From Parastagonospora avenae f. sp. tritici 18332-5 (taxonomy: Eukaryota; Ascomycota; Dothideomycetes; Pleosporales; Phaeosphaeriaceae), in NCBI GenBank assembly GCA_022559985.1, contig JAFJTR010000006.1:496001-560000 (forward strand): DNA of 64,000 bases, written 5' to 3'. Under the pieces are notes generated by a model. The model made no database searches. It was not told the origin of the DNA and saw nothing but the letters and a program-made list of their open reading frames with translations. This document shows, piece after piece, positions 43,870 to 55,593 of this stretch; positions within the stretch are counted from its first letter, which is position 1, and every line of letters starts with the position of its first letter. Position numbers and translations under genes: made by a program.

Positions 43870-46800
43870 TCAACGCCAAACACTTTTAGTCCCAGGCGCG
43901 AGACTACCTCTGCTCCCTGTAGAACCATTGCTACTAATTCTTACAGGCGCTCGACTCAAGTTTGTAGGTTCCCGTGGTCTATCATCCCCTGTGATAGCCA
44001 TAGTCGTGCGTCGTGCGGGGCCTTTCATGATTGGGGTGGTTCGTGGGCTTAGTACATTGTTCTTCCACTCAGCGTCGGGGTTCTTGGGCACCATGCGACG
44101 CGCAGCGCTGGCTGAGAACATCGAGTTCTCATTTGGCGGACTGCATGACGCTGTTCCTGCAGTTGGGCTGCGGCGGCGGTGAGCACGGCTGGTCGGGATA
44201 GAGCCTCCGTTCGTCGAGGAGCGGCGCTTGAGAACCGATCCTATTTTACGGGCATCGGATCCTGACCACTTCTCTGATTCAGAGCCTGAAGAGTTGCCTG
44301 CCTTTTCGGGAGATGCTGCGTTCTCAACCACCTTGAGTGATGTTTTGCGAAGACTGTTTGCGCCAATCTCCCTGAGAGGCGATGTGTTATCGGAGTCTGA
44401 GCTAAAGGCATGCATCATGGGAGGAGCTGGCGAGCCATCCGACTTCTTGGATAATGCACCAAGAGCAAAGCGGCCTGCTCGTTTGAGGTCTACCAACGCC
44501 TTGGGGGGCGACGGTATTGGCGAAGAGCCGTTCTGATCGAGGGATGGTGCGCCAATGGGAATGGTGTATGTTGGTGTGGGCATCTCGACTGACGAAGCGA
44601 TTGTTGTGGTCTCGAGATGCTCTGGTGTCTTCTGAAACTCTGCGAGAGTACCATTTTCAGTATCGTCGCGCCATCGTACCCCACGCTTGGTCTTCGATGG
44701 TGACTTCTTCTTCATTGGGGAGAACTGTACGCCCTTCTTCACGAGACCCATCTTCCTACGACGTGGTGAAGCCTTCATGGGCGACGATGTGAGGTGTGGC
44801 GCATCAGCAAATGCCGGCATTGGCATTGGCATGGCAATAGGTCGCATAGGCGAGGACTGTGAAGGCTCCACGATCTTCACTGGTTTCCGCCTCTTTGGTG
44901 TGCCTCGATGTGTCGGAGCAAAGAACTCGGTTCCGGGAAGCCCTCCGTCTGGCCGTATCGCTTGCGAGGTAGCATTCGTGCAGGAGTTCATGATCTTGGT
45001 AATCAGTTTCCTTGCCTGCTCAACTGCCTCCTCCTCGCTCAGCTGTGTGATCTGGCTCAATATGGTAACTGTTTCGATGTGTGCCTGAACAAGCACTTGT
45101 ACGATTGCTGCATCTGCACCCTTCTCTTGCTCCAATAGCGTGTTGAGCGCCTCCCGATCGGCATTCGCTTTGAGCAGTTCGTACTCCCTTGTGAGATTTG
45201 CACCGTCTTGGCTGTCGTTTGATCCGTCAATGTCAGACAGACCTTTGAGTCCGACACCTAGCGCAGTGTCCATCTTGCTTGTCCAGTTCGTCCGCTCTAT
45301 GCGTCGGTGGCAGTGCTGGCGGGTTTGCTCAAGTTCTGCAGATATGCCTACCGCTGTGTCCCTCATCGCTGTGATCTGCGAGGGCATATCCTCACTTTCA
45401 CGAACGTCCTTAACATTATCGAATGCCGCGATCCATGACGAGATGAGCGAGATGCGCTTCTCTGCCTGCTTCAATGTCCTCATCATGTTCAGTCGATCTT
45501 TGCGTTCCGGCTCAGAGTCTGCGTAGGACTGGCGCAACCGTATCATGGCGTCGCGGATGACGCTATCCTTCCTTTCGGTCTGCTTCTGGAACTTGACGAG
45601 CGCACTACCCTCGAAGTCGGTCTGCTTCTTCATCAGCTCATCGATCAAAGCTCGCTGCTCATCAATCTTCTTCAAATAATCCTTGACGTGGCGGTTCACG
45701 TTGAAGGTATTCCTCGTGACCTTGGTCTGGATATTCTTCGCTCGGTTCGCATATCGTAGAGTGTTTTGCGTTTCGTCAAAGTGGGCGCTAGAAGGACTGA
45801 CACACACGATCATGACCGTCTTGCAATTGCCGCCAAGCGAGAACTTGAGCAGTCGTGTGAGCTTCGAATTACGGTACGGCACGTGGTTTCGTTTTCGGCT
45901 ATCGCATAGAGCGTTGATGCAGCTGCCCAGAGCGAGGAGGGACTTGTTGATGTTGGCTCCTTCGGTCAATCGCGCTCCTCGGTTCTTGGTTGCGCTTGCT
46001 CGCTCACTTCCTGCGAGATCGATGATGCTGAGAGTAGCCATGGTGTGGGGCTCGTTTACGGAAGCGTTTCGGTCTTTGGAAGAGACGTTGATTTGCAGGA
46101 CGGCGTGTGATCGGGAGGAGGTTGCGTTGGCCTCTGTCGGCGACATGGTTCGGTACTCGTTGCCGCGGACAATGATGTCCATGACTTCTTGGACCTGAAG
46201 AACGTCAGCTTGTCAACCGAAGGTGTTGAGCAGTATACCCACGTTCTGGGGACGGTGGCTAGAGAGACCCGCTACTGAAACAGCCTGGTTGGCGTCTTCG
46301 CGTAGCATCAGCGATGTTGTGCTTCCGCCCTCGACCAGCAAATCGCGGATCGTCTCATTGTAGATCTCCAGGTACGACAGCGTGATCTCGGTCACCTTTG
46401 TTTCCTGCAGTTCTTGTATCTTCTCGAACAGCTCCTGCATGGTCATGAAGATTATGCCGGGCTGCTGCGACGTTCCCCTAAACTTGTCAGCGCATGCGGG
46501 TAGTACCCCTCCGTGTCCATTGAAACGCACGTGATAGTATGCGTCTTTCCGCATCCAGTCGCTCCGTATGCAAACACAGTCGCATTGTATCCGTCCAGCA
46601 CACTGTCCAGCAGGGGCTTGGTTGTGGCCTCGTACACGTCGCCTTGGGTGGTCGTCTCATCGAAGACTCGGTCGAATGCAAAAGTCTGGTCCTTGACCCG
46701 CTTTCCCTGGGGCCCAATTGTCGATCGTCCCATGCGAGATACTTGGCTATCTTCTGGGGGGTCAAAGATCCTGAGTACAGGTCAGCCATGCCATTGCGAG

Positions 46801-47019
46801 ACGAAGTGAGAAGTCTCCTCACAAGCACTTCTCATCCAAGACCTTGATAACAGGCCGGATGCCCTTTGAGCTCAATTTGGGTGTCGGTATCGCGGCCAGG
46901 GAGCCATCTCCCAGAAACAGCGCCTGGTCGTCGCATTTCGACAGTTGCGCCGCCTCTCTTATGGTGAACGGGCGGACTCGCACAGTGACGGAAATGGACG
47001 ACGCGCCATCGGTGGCCAT
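43870..47019 (-). CDS. KIP3: Kinesin-8 family motor (Kip3/KIF18-like)
   Basis: Exons are 47019..46823, 46770..46531, 46477..46243 and 46194..43870, giving 998 aa. Joins are DEKC-L-IFDPPEDS, THTI-T-GTSQQPG and HRPQN|VQEVMDIIV. The motor domain fills residues about 5-370, with SISVTVRVRPF, the P-loop AYGATGCGKTHT, switch I NATSSRSHAVLQ, switch II IIDLAGSERAS, and NKSLLALGSCINAL followed by HVPYRNSKLTRLLK. The insert between IFDP and the FDRVF block, and the neck after TKVTRNTFNVNRHVKDYL, fit kinesin-8. Coiled-coil segments and a long Ser/Pro-rich basic tail with repeated SPMK/SPMR motifs follow, likely CDK sites and microtubule binding. Kinesin-8 motors walk to plus ends and limit microtubule length in nuclear positioning and mitosis. 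Confidence 0.94.
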
Positions 47020-47867
47020 TATTGCGCTATATTGAAGGTAAACAGGTTAGTAGACGCACGACGCAAGCTCTGCAGGGCCAAAAGACAGAGCGTTGTAGCG
47101 AAGGTGTGTCGTTGCTGTCGGCGGTGCTGGATGACGATGCATCACATTCGGGAGGCTCAATGTTTGGGGAGCACGGACCAGCGAACAACAGACAGGGATC
47201 AGCCAACGGCAACCACGACCCTGACGCTAAGCACGTGAAGCCTCACGTTAGATGAGACCCCGCTGCCAACCTTGGAACAACATCCACGATTCTCACAACC
47301 TTCCGTCGTGTCCAAAACGTAATTTTCGCAGGGCTGGGTTGTGGCCTGTGCTTTCAGAAGACTATACACTACCCCAGTACTTCAGCCAGAAGGCATGAAG
47401 CCATACTATCGCCATCGACAGTGGCAAAATATGCTCTCCTAGGGGTGGTATGTACATACACGCCTTGTTGTTGAATGATGACGCATGATTCAATTGCACA
47501 AGTATTCGCCAGCATCACATAATGCCTATACACCACCCTTCAGGCTTGGTTCCTCCACCTCGCGGCTGAAGGTATGCTTTGCCCAGGTGTCTCCTTCATT
47601 CTCATCGGTGCGTGGACGCGCCACAGGCGCGTTGTTATGGCATCCGGGCTTACGCGGGGTCTCACTATCATTGCGTTTCGCCTTCGCCTCACTGAGGTTT
47701 GTCGCGACGCGTGCCATCATCCTATCGGATTCGAATTTCTTGGCTTGTCCTTTCAACACCACATTGCGACCACCGTCGCTCTTTCAATGCCAGCTTGGTC
47801 ATTTGTCATTCTATTTCTTTATACCTGAGAGTTCTGTTCCATTGTATGAACGCTTGTAGACTGCAAT
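47020..47867. promoter_or_regulatory. Divergent promoter region of kinesin-8 and the DUF7587-type gene
   Basis: 848 bp between divergent starts. Short frames only. A pyrimidine-rich leader precedes 47868. Confidence 0.45.
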
Positions 47868-50249
47868 ATGTCGAACTGGAAGGATCTGGGCTCCGGCATC
47901 ATGATGTGGCAACCTGCCGCGGGCCCTGAAGTCGATGACATGAGCATAGGAACACTTGTAGCAGAAGGTGTGGTTGTTGGCATCGTACTTGCTTTACAAC
48001 ATCGCGACTCACAACTCAACAGATGCTCAAGATGGCAAGATCGACGCAATAGAGGTAACACTGCAGTGATCTTGCCTTCATATGTGTGTAGCTTACGAAC
48101 TGATCAGTTCATCTTCCAGGATCTACTTGGAACATCGCAAACTTCGACACCTGCTCAGCGCCATATACTTCCAGCAACGCCTTCGTTCAGTAACCACACG
48201 CTATCCGAGTCCTCAGGACCAACTTTCATTACATCTAGTCTAGTAGACGATATCTCTTCTCTCTTAAAGTCATCGCGATCAGGTTCTGAAATCTCTATCT
48301 CGAGTCCGGACTTTGAGGACACGATTAGTACAACTTACGACTCAGACAGCACAGACTTTCTTGGCACGCCAGACACACCCTGCCCTGTGAAGCACGTCAA
48401 AAACTCGCGCAGCAGCACCGGTGCAACGAGCCGATTCTTCCAGGCCACCGAACAGACGAAGACAGCGCTTCCTATCAGGCGAAAATTGGGTTTCGTGGCA
48501 ACTTCAGTGACTGCAAAGCCTAGATCACCACGGTAGCTAGAAAAGATGGGTTTAATCGCGCCTGAGTATCCGCCATCTCATAGCTGGACAAATCAAGAGC
48601 GAGAGTAAGCCGAAAGTGATCCCGCCCTTGTTATGCAGCCACTAAATATATACCTACAGAATGCTATGTGTTCTTTGGCGATGGTATAGAAGATCTCCTG
48701 CCGACTTTGCGAAAATCTTCAATTGCATCTTCAACCTGCGTCTGCCTATGTCGAGAGTCCGCGACCAGCTAGAGTCATACGTTCGGCTTCATGGACCAAA
48801 AGCGTTCATCGTCTACGGAGCTGTATTCTCTATACCGTTCCATGATCCCGAGGGATCATACAAGCCGCAGCGTGACTTGATCGAGAATACAGCGAGGGAG
48901 CTAGACATCGAGCTCTACCGACTGCAGGAAGAAGTGGCTTCCCCTTCAGGGAGAGCGAAAACCGCGAAGTGCGCGAAGACGAGGAAACTGTACCGAAGTC
49001 TTGTCAAACGAGCGTCTCGGAAAGAACAGTTTTCGGCTGTTCGAGTCCCGATACTAGAAGAGTCGCCCGCGCCATCTCCGAGCATTGGCGGCGGCATCGC
49101 TCTGAACAATAACACTAGCTTTGAAGACGTTGAATACCTTGTCGACGCGGAAGATGCGCTCGAGCCTATTCCGCTTGCTCTTGGACGCCCAGCCGCGACG
49201 AGCAATGCTTCAGCTCAACTGGCGTTCAGAGTCTTCGACGAATATAGCGGTAAGCAAACCTCAATACACTTTTCTATGTCATACATGCACTAACTTCTCA
49301 CGCCAACCTCTAGGTACATCTTTTAAGGACGGCCAATTCGTAGCTGGTGCTTTCGTTGGGATTGCTGCTAAATCTAGTGGTCAACTTCCACTTCCATTCG
49401 ACCCTAGTACCGAGGACGGGCAAAAAGCAATTAATATCACCAGTTCTGCCCATTTCAACAACAGTGGGGGACCAAGTTGCTGGATCTCCGTTTTCACTAG
49501 GTGAGAAAAAATTACTACTAGTACTTATGAGCACGCGTTAATCTAACGCTGTTTCAGTTTCCTGGAAACACTTACTAAGGCGGCTAATCTCAATAAACCG
49601 CGAATTGCGCTTATCGACGTATCCAAGATCGAAGGACACAAGACATTGCGAGCATACGAGGTCATTAGGGGCTTGAAAAAAGAAGGTCTGGCATATTGGG
49701 CGAATACAAAGCATTATGCTGAGGCAGGTCGATGACGAGTAACGTTCATATGTAATACATGCTGACTCTATATAGCTCCTCATCTGGGGTCAGATCAAAC
49801 GCGAAGCGATTATCCGGGAGTTCTCGCTACGTGAATTGATATCACTCGCGGACGCCCACAATGGGGTGAGAAATCTGTTACAACTGCATGAATTTCAGAC
49901 CAGCAGGAAGACCTCCCTCGTCGCCACAAGTCTCGTCGCCACAGACACGATGTTGGATGCCGAATGCGCGGAAGCAATGGCCACCATAGCCGAGCAGTTC
50001 GGCTTAATGCACCCCGGGCACATCGAAAACCTTGTGGCTCGCCTTGTAGATGGCTGGAGCATCACTGTTTCGACATCGATCGACATCGAATCAGCTGGGC
50101 TTTTGTTTGCTAGGACATTGCGGTCCAGCAGAAACTCTGCCCGAGACATCGCGAGTGCGTTCGCAAAAGGCGTCGAAGAGGGCGTCTCACGTCTTGCTTA
50201 CTGGAACCAGCGACGTGGATCGCGCGTGCGACGTGTTCGGACTGCATGA
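47868..50249 (+). pseudogene. DUF7587-type protein gene interrupted by an in-frame TAG
   Basis: Seven exons fit one frame: 47868..47967, 48023..48054, 48120..48604, 48660..49249, 49314..49500, 49558..49723 and 49776..50249, for 677 codons before the final stop. Joins include LVAE-D-AQDGKIDAIE|DLLGTS, NQER-E-MLCVLWRWY, DEYS-G-TSFKDGQ and VFT-S-FLETL. All phases agree. A TAG at 48534-48536 lies inside exon 3, between TAKPRSPR and LEKMGLIAPEYPPSHSW, with open frame on both sides, and CAG to TAG would explain it. The second half has a Trp-rich Myb/SANT-like start (HSWTNQEREMLCVLWRWY) and a domain beginning LAFRVFDEYSG, recalled as DUF7587, common in Pleosporales. Translation from ATG 48546 could still give the second half alone. 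Exon 6 seems to use a GC donor. Function unknown. Confidence 0.65.
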
Positions 50250-50570
50250 TTTGCAGACTCGTTCCTCGGAACTCAGAAACATCGCACAGAAGCTATAGTC
50301 GGCCTGGTACCTGGGTCGCACTAACAACATTCACCTCAACATGAGTTTGTAGGATATACATATTGGAAGGTATCGAACGTTTGGCACCGCAGTGTGAGAG
50401 AATCACTGTGGATTTGAAGACATTGGAAAGAAGCATATATTATTGTATGATACAAGAGACTTTGGATGACTGGATTCGATATCGGGGACGCTCTAAAATG
50501 TTGACAGCATATTACAAACAAGTACACAAACATACAGCATCTTAGAATCACCGACCCTGGCAGCATGTTT
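50250..50570. other. Convergent intergenic region
   Basis: 321 bp between converging genes, presumably 3' UTRs. Nothing else was recognised. Confidence 0.5.
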
Positions 50571-53217
50571 TCACTCAACTCCATGACCAACCTTTATACC
50601 GCTCTCTCGCCTTCCTCTCCCAAGCGGAAAGCCTGCCTCTCTTTCTGGATCCTGTAATCTCGCCAACTCCAACAACAACCTATACACATAAACACTCCTA
50701 TCAACATCCCTCAATGCCTTCTCAAACCACTCCCTCCCTCCCTCCGCAGCATTCCTTGCCGTCCTCCTCCCCGCCTCGTTCGCCGTCAAATGCATCACCA
50801 ATTCCGGCAATTCCTCCATGCTCATGCTCACAGGTATGTAATGCACCCACGCCACAAGGCGCTCATCATGCCACTCTCGCAGGACTGTCTGTTTCAATGG
50901 CGCGGAATTTGAGGCCAGCAGTTGATAGTACCGCCCGCTGATGCCATTCCCGTCGAGATCGAACACGAGTTTCGAATGCAGTGCGCGGTTCTTGTTGGCC
51001 CATGACTTGATGCGGAAGTACGCGTCTTGCGCGGCGCAGTACCTCCGCGCGCACTGGGCGATGCGCGTAAATGCTACGTCGAATAGCCGTGTGTTGAGAA
51101 AGGCTGAGTGCACGCGCGCAAGCGCGCCGTTATAGTTTCGTAGGTAGATATAGGAATGTTTCTTCCCAAACAGGTTCTGCGCTAGAGCGACGAATCTTTG
51201 GCGGTGGAAGTGAGGCCACTGATCGGTCGACGCGTGCCCGCCGGTGGTGGAGCCGGCCCAGTAGAGGTTGTTGCGTTTCTTGTCCCAGCCTATGTCGTGG
51301 GCGGCTTCGTATTGGAATTCGGGCTCGATGTAGGCGGGGCTGGGGAATAGGATGTCGCCGGTGGTTGAGAGAGAGCCGGTGGAGAGGATTGGGACGAGGC
51401 TGCAGATGAGAGGCAGTGATGCTGGGGAAATAAAGAGGCCGTGCATGGTCTGGTACTCGGGGTGCTGGCAGAGATCTTTCACTGCTGTGGGGTTTGTGAC
51501 GAATGGGAGAGGAAACGATGTTGGTTGTGTTTCAGATGGAGATAAAGGTGCACAGAACTTCGTCAATGTGTTCCATGTAGGTTGATGCGACAGATCCGTC
51601 ATGTTGAATTGTAGTCCGCCAGAGCTTTCTCTGATTTCTGGTTGCCGTGGCGGTATTAAAACCCTCGGCTCATCGAGATGGTTCACGAGGAACCTGACGT
51701 CTGGAATCGCTGTAGGCAATCCCTTCAACAGAGTGTCGAATAAGAGACTGATATGCCGATCGTCACTTCGCGACGGATGACTGCAGTGAGTTTTGCCATC
51801 ATCGCCCGAGTAATTGCAAAGCCAAAGCTCACTGTCGGATGTAGCTTGGGCGGTCTCCATCGTTTGAAGGACCTCATCACCCCTCAGTTCCCAGAGTGGA
51901 GAAACCTGATCGAAGATCATGTCGAATTCGTCGATGATAGGCGATTGGTGAGATGCCGCAAACTCATACCAAGCCTCAAAACCATCTGGTGGCTCTGCGC
52001 CGTACCGACGTCGATATTCGCCATGGGCAGCGTAGTAACTTTTAGACTGCCTTTGCAGTAGATCTTTAAACTCCACTTTTGCTTTCTTTGCCAGAATTTC
52101 GATCGGATGCGGGCTAACGATACTAGATCCAAGTCGCCCCAGAGATTGCGCGTTTTGGACTGCGCATTGATTTGCAGCGTATGGAATTAGGAAGACAAGC
52201 GAAAAGGCAAAAAGGCTATGCCTACCTTTTGCTCGTTCTGGAAGCAGACAAAAGACTTGCAGAAGCGCAAGGAAAGATGCTACTATAGTAAAAATAGCTT
52301 GACTTTCTAAAGTTTGCAGGAACGGGTCGAAGGTGGAGAGGAGACTGAATGTGTTAATAGCAGGCGCTACACACCACGAACTGTGTTGTGCCTGGAAATT
52401 ACATCAGTGTGATTAAATGCGTTTGAAGGAAGGGCTAAATACTGTTCTTGCGACAAAGTACCATGACAAAGCTTTGCTGACTCCTAACAACAAGGTGTTT
52501 AAAACCTCTACTCCAGTGAACCCATAGAGAGCAGTATGGATACTAATAGAGATTACCAGACCAATTAATATACGGCCAGAAATAGGCACTATATCATCCT
52601 CAAAGTGGACAACGTATGGAGTAAGTCGTGAGCTTGTTTCAGGCCTACGTGTGAACGCGAGGTAGACGATGAACTGAGCCAACACTGCAATGCTCGCTAG
52701 CAAAGAGCCGAAGTTCCCGTCAGACAGAGTGAGGGTGCAGAACAATGCAGTTGAGGTAGTGGTCCATGTAGGAGTGGTAAACAGCCAAGAGTAAGTTAGG
52801 CTTGAAGCAGGAACTTCCAGGCTGAAAAGCTTTTGGGTCAACAGCAGGGCCGGGGTTACTAACGTCTGATTCTTGTCAGTCTCAAATTAGGGCGTCTAGG
52901 TCAAGTGCCTTACTTACTAGCACGGGAATCATGCCAACTTCTGTTTGACACCAGCAAGAGATAACAAGACACGTAGCAACGATCCATAATGATCGTGAAT
53001 TCGAGGGTCGTGCTTCGGTAGTAATAGGTATTTCTTCAGCATTTTCTACCGGCCGACGTGCTACTCTGAACAGGATCGGTAGTATAATCCAGCTCAGTAT
53101 CTCAGAATACAACCTTGACTGTCGAGAAGCCAGTCGTTGCACTGAGAGCGTGCACAGCACAGCTGCAAAAGCGGATCCAGTGATTCTATCGATGTTAGAG
53201 AATATAGAGCCCCACAT
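50571..53217 (-). CDS. Membrane-anchored GT90 (CAP10-domain) glycosyltransferase
   Basis: Exons are 53217..52918, 52865..52443 and 52391..50571, all phase 0, giving 847 aa. Joins are MIPVL|TLVTPALL and FVART|AQHSSWCVAP. The N-terminal about 320 residues hold several hydrophobic helices (AAVLCTLSVQRL, LWIVATCLVISCWCQ, GRILIGLVISISIHTALYGF, ESQAIFTIVASFLALLQVF). Thus the protein is polytopic, unlike the single anchor of animal relatives. The CAP10/KDELC-like domain follows, with EPPDGFEAWYEFA, a central DKKRNNLYWAGSTTGGHAST motif and RFVALAQ, then KLVFDLDGNGISGRYYQLL (nucleotide-sugar-binding block) and VLREWHDERLVAWVHYIPV. Family GT90 includes cryptococcal capsule xylosyltransferases and protein O-glucosyltransferases of the ER/Golgi. 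Donor and acceptor cannot be predicted. Confidence 0.92.
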
Positions 53218-54110
53218 GTTATGACGTGAAGCAGCTGTGTGAAAGACTGCATGAGATTGCTTTGGTTTGATTCTTAGGGGGACGAAAGTCGACCTTCACT
53301 TCGATCGGAGTAGGCGAAGTGAGCCATGGGAGGCGCAGCCGAATGCACATCTCGCATATGAATCAGAACTGCTAGTATAAAGCTTCTTCCAGAGACTAAT
53401 TACTCCACTTTATGTGTTTTCCATGGGCGATGCCCGTAAAGGTTGCTCATTCGACAATACAACGAGTAAGGTATGTCACGTGCAGGCCTCGCTCGCTCTG
53501 GTGTCTTATTGGCGGGTGAATTTGCTTACTACGGGTAAATTCATGGTTCCAGGATCACTTTTGCAGAACTACCCCAACTATCTATTGCTTGTCTCACAAT
53601 ACCAAAGACCTGCTTGCTCACTCGATAGCCTCATAGTACCAGCATACCTGTTATTTGATTTAGTCGATCACTTGGTATCAGTATAACACTTCTCGCGTCT
53701 GTTTAAAGCCTGGATGGCCACTGAGGGTAGAATTACACAGCCATTCTTTTTGTTACAATAACAAGCATAAGTGAGCTTGACTGAATATGAATAGATATTT
53801 GCAGTTCAAGTACACTGGTTTCATGCTAGATTGTGCACGAGCTTGACTTCCAACGTTGAGACGAATGCCAAATCAGTGGCACCTGTGAAGATGGCACCAT
53901 GGGGATTACGTCTCTAGTTAGGCAATGTAGAAAAGAAAGAATGCAAGACGATTCGTAAGATCAGGGTATCGTTACAGTTGATTCAACGTGACAATTCTCT
54001 TCTACCCAAAGTAGGAACAGTTTTTGGTATGAAAAGTACAGATCCAGAAATATCGCCGTATGTGAGACTCCCTACATGACAATCAATGCGACAAACAACG
54101 ACAGAGGTGC
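53218..54110. other. Gene-free region
   Basis: 893 bp between two minus-strand genes. A 90-codon plus-strand frame (53414-53686) lacks any feature supporting a gene. The GT90 promoter should be here. Confidence 0.5.
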
Positions 54111-55436
54111 CTAGTATCGCTGGTAATGCGCCGGACGCGCGGGCGCGGCCATCATGGCCAAACGTGCAGGATGTATGCCGCCATTGTCGGGCTCTGGCTC
54201 AGCGGCGTCCTCGCCCTTCTTCCCCTTAGCTTCCTTCTTCTCCTTGCGCTCGCTCTGCTTCATCTCGAGCTCAGCGCGCTTTTCGCGGTCGCGGGCGCGC
54301 TCGTCGTGCAGCTTGTCGTTCTTGGCTACGATTTTGGACTTGCGGCCTTCGCTGTTGCCGCCGCCGCCAGCGCTGGGATAAGATGTCAGTGGAAAAATTG
54401 GGGGGAAGAGGGGCAATATGGGCTTACCTCAATTCAACGTTGATCTTGCGACCTTCTTTCTTCTTGCCGTCAGGGAAGACGGAGTGGTGGTACTTCTTCA
54501 AGCAGGTTTCCATGCGGTCGAAGCGGTCGAATTCGATGAAGCAGGTGCCCATGAACTTCTCGGTGCCCTTGTATGTGCGCAGGCGGATGTCGGTTGGGTG
54601 CAGCTTGGCGAAGTGCTCGGAGATGGAATCTTTGGTCGCGGAGTAGGGAAGGTTGCCTGATGGAAGTGGTCAGCCATGGTTATCGAGTGGTGCGATGTGA
54701 AGAGACGCTTACCAACAAACACGATGAAGCGGCCCTTCTTGCCTGGCTCAGCAACTTCTTGCCCGTCCTCTTGAGCGCCAGCCTCAGCGCTTTCCTCCTC
54801 TGTAGGTGCATCGCCATTGGTCTCCGCCCCTGCGGTGCTGTCATCCTCCTTCTTGGACTTCTTCTTCTCTTTCTTCTCCTTCTTTTCCTTCTTTTCCTTT
54901 TTCGCCTTCTTCTTCTCCTCTTTGGAGAGCTTCACTTCCGTCTCTGCACCGTTGGTGGCTGGTGTCTCCTCCTCCGCGACGACATCTTGCTCCTCGACGC
55001 TGTCTGCCTCGGAGGTGGCCTCCGATTTCTCCGATTTCTTTTCCTTCTTGTCTTTCTTGTCCTTCTTTTCTTTCTTCTCCTTCTTGTCCTTCTTGGACTT
55101 CTTCTTGTCGTCTGTCGCATCAGGCATTGAGACGTCGTCATCGAGTGGGACGAAGTCTGCGGATTTCTTCACGGCGTCATTTTCTTTGGCGTCGCCAGCG
55201 GCTGCGGCCTCCTTCTCCTTGCGCTCCTTCTTGCGCTTCTTCTTCTCTTCCTTCTCGGCCTTCTTGTCCAGCTTGGGCTCCTCGACTACCGGCGCATTGG
55301 CAGCGGGCGCATCTTGGTCGACTTCAGATTTTCTCGATTTCTTGGACTTTTTCGGCACATCCTCGCCCTCTTCCTGTCGCTTGCGCTTCTTCTCAGCCTT
55401 GTCCACCTTGGGCGCGTGGTCCTTTGTTTTCGACAT
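54111..55436 (-). CDS. NOP6: Nop6-like nucleolar RRM protein with long Lys/Glu-rich N-terminus
   Basis: Exons are 55436..54713, 54656..54428 and 54372..54111, giving 404 aa. Joins are FIVFV-G-NLPYSATK and KINVEL-S-AGGGGNSE. Residues 1-230 are dominated by Lys/Glu repeats with acidic patches, a disordered nucleolar-type tail. An RRM covers about 235-320: RNP2-like FIVFVGNLPYS, then IRLRTYKGTEKFMGTCFIEF (RNP1 position). Then follow RKINVELSAGGGGNSEGRK and a charged helix ending GGIHPARLAMM. The block RKINVEL-GGGGN and the closing IHPxR match yeast Nop6, a small-subunit ribosome biogenesis factor that binds snR57 and pre-18S rRNA. The antisense strand carries long Ser/Phe-rich frames that are artefacts of the Lys/Glu codons. 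Confidence 0.9.
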
Positions 55437-55593
55437 GATGTTCGGAAAATTTGTGTAGAGTGCGAGGGTTCAGTCGCACCTTCCCAACTTTTTTCTGGTG
55501 TTCTGCCGAGGCGGTGAATGCAGATCATTTTAGCGCGTACCACACGTCAAAAGCATCATAGCAAGCAACGCCAAAGATTCAATCCGAACGACA
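55437..55593. promoter_or_regulatory. Compact divergent promoter of NOP6 and the Mgr3-like gene
   Basis: Only 157 bp separate the two start codons, the tightest divergent pair in the window. Both leaders and core promoters must share it. Confidence 0.65.

Noticed and set aside
54806..55458. Two long plus-strand frames rich in Ser, Phe and Leu
   Set aside because: They are the antisense of the Lys/Glu repeats of the Nop6-like protein and have no independent support.
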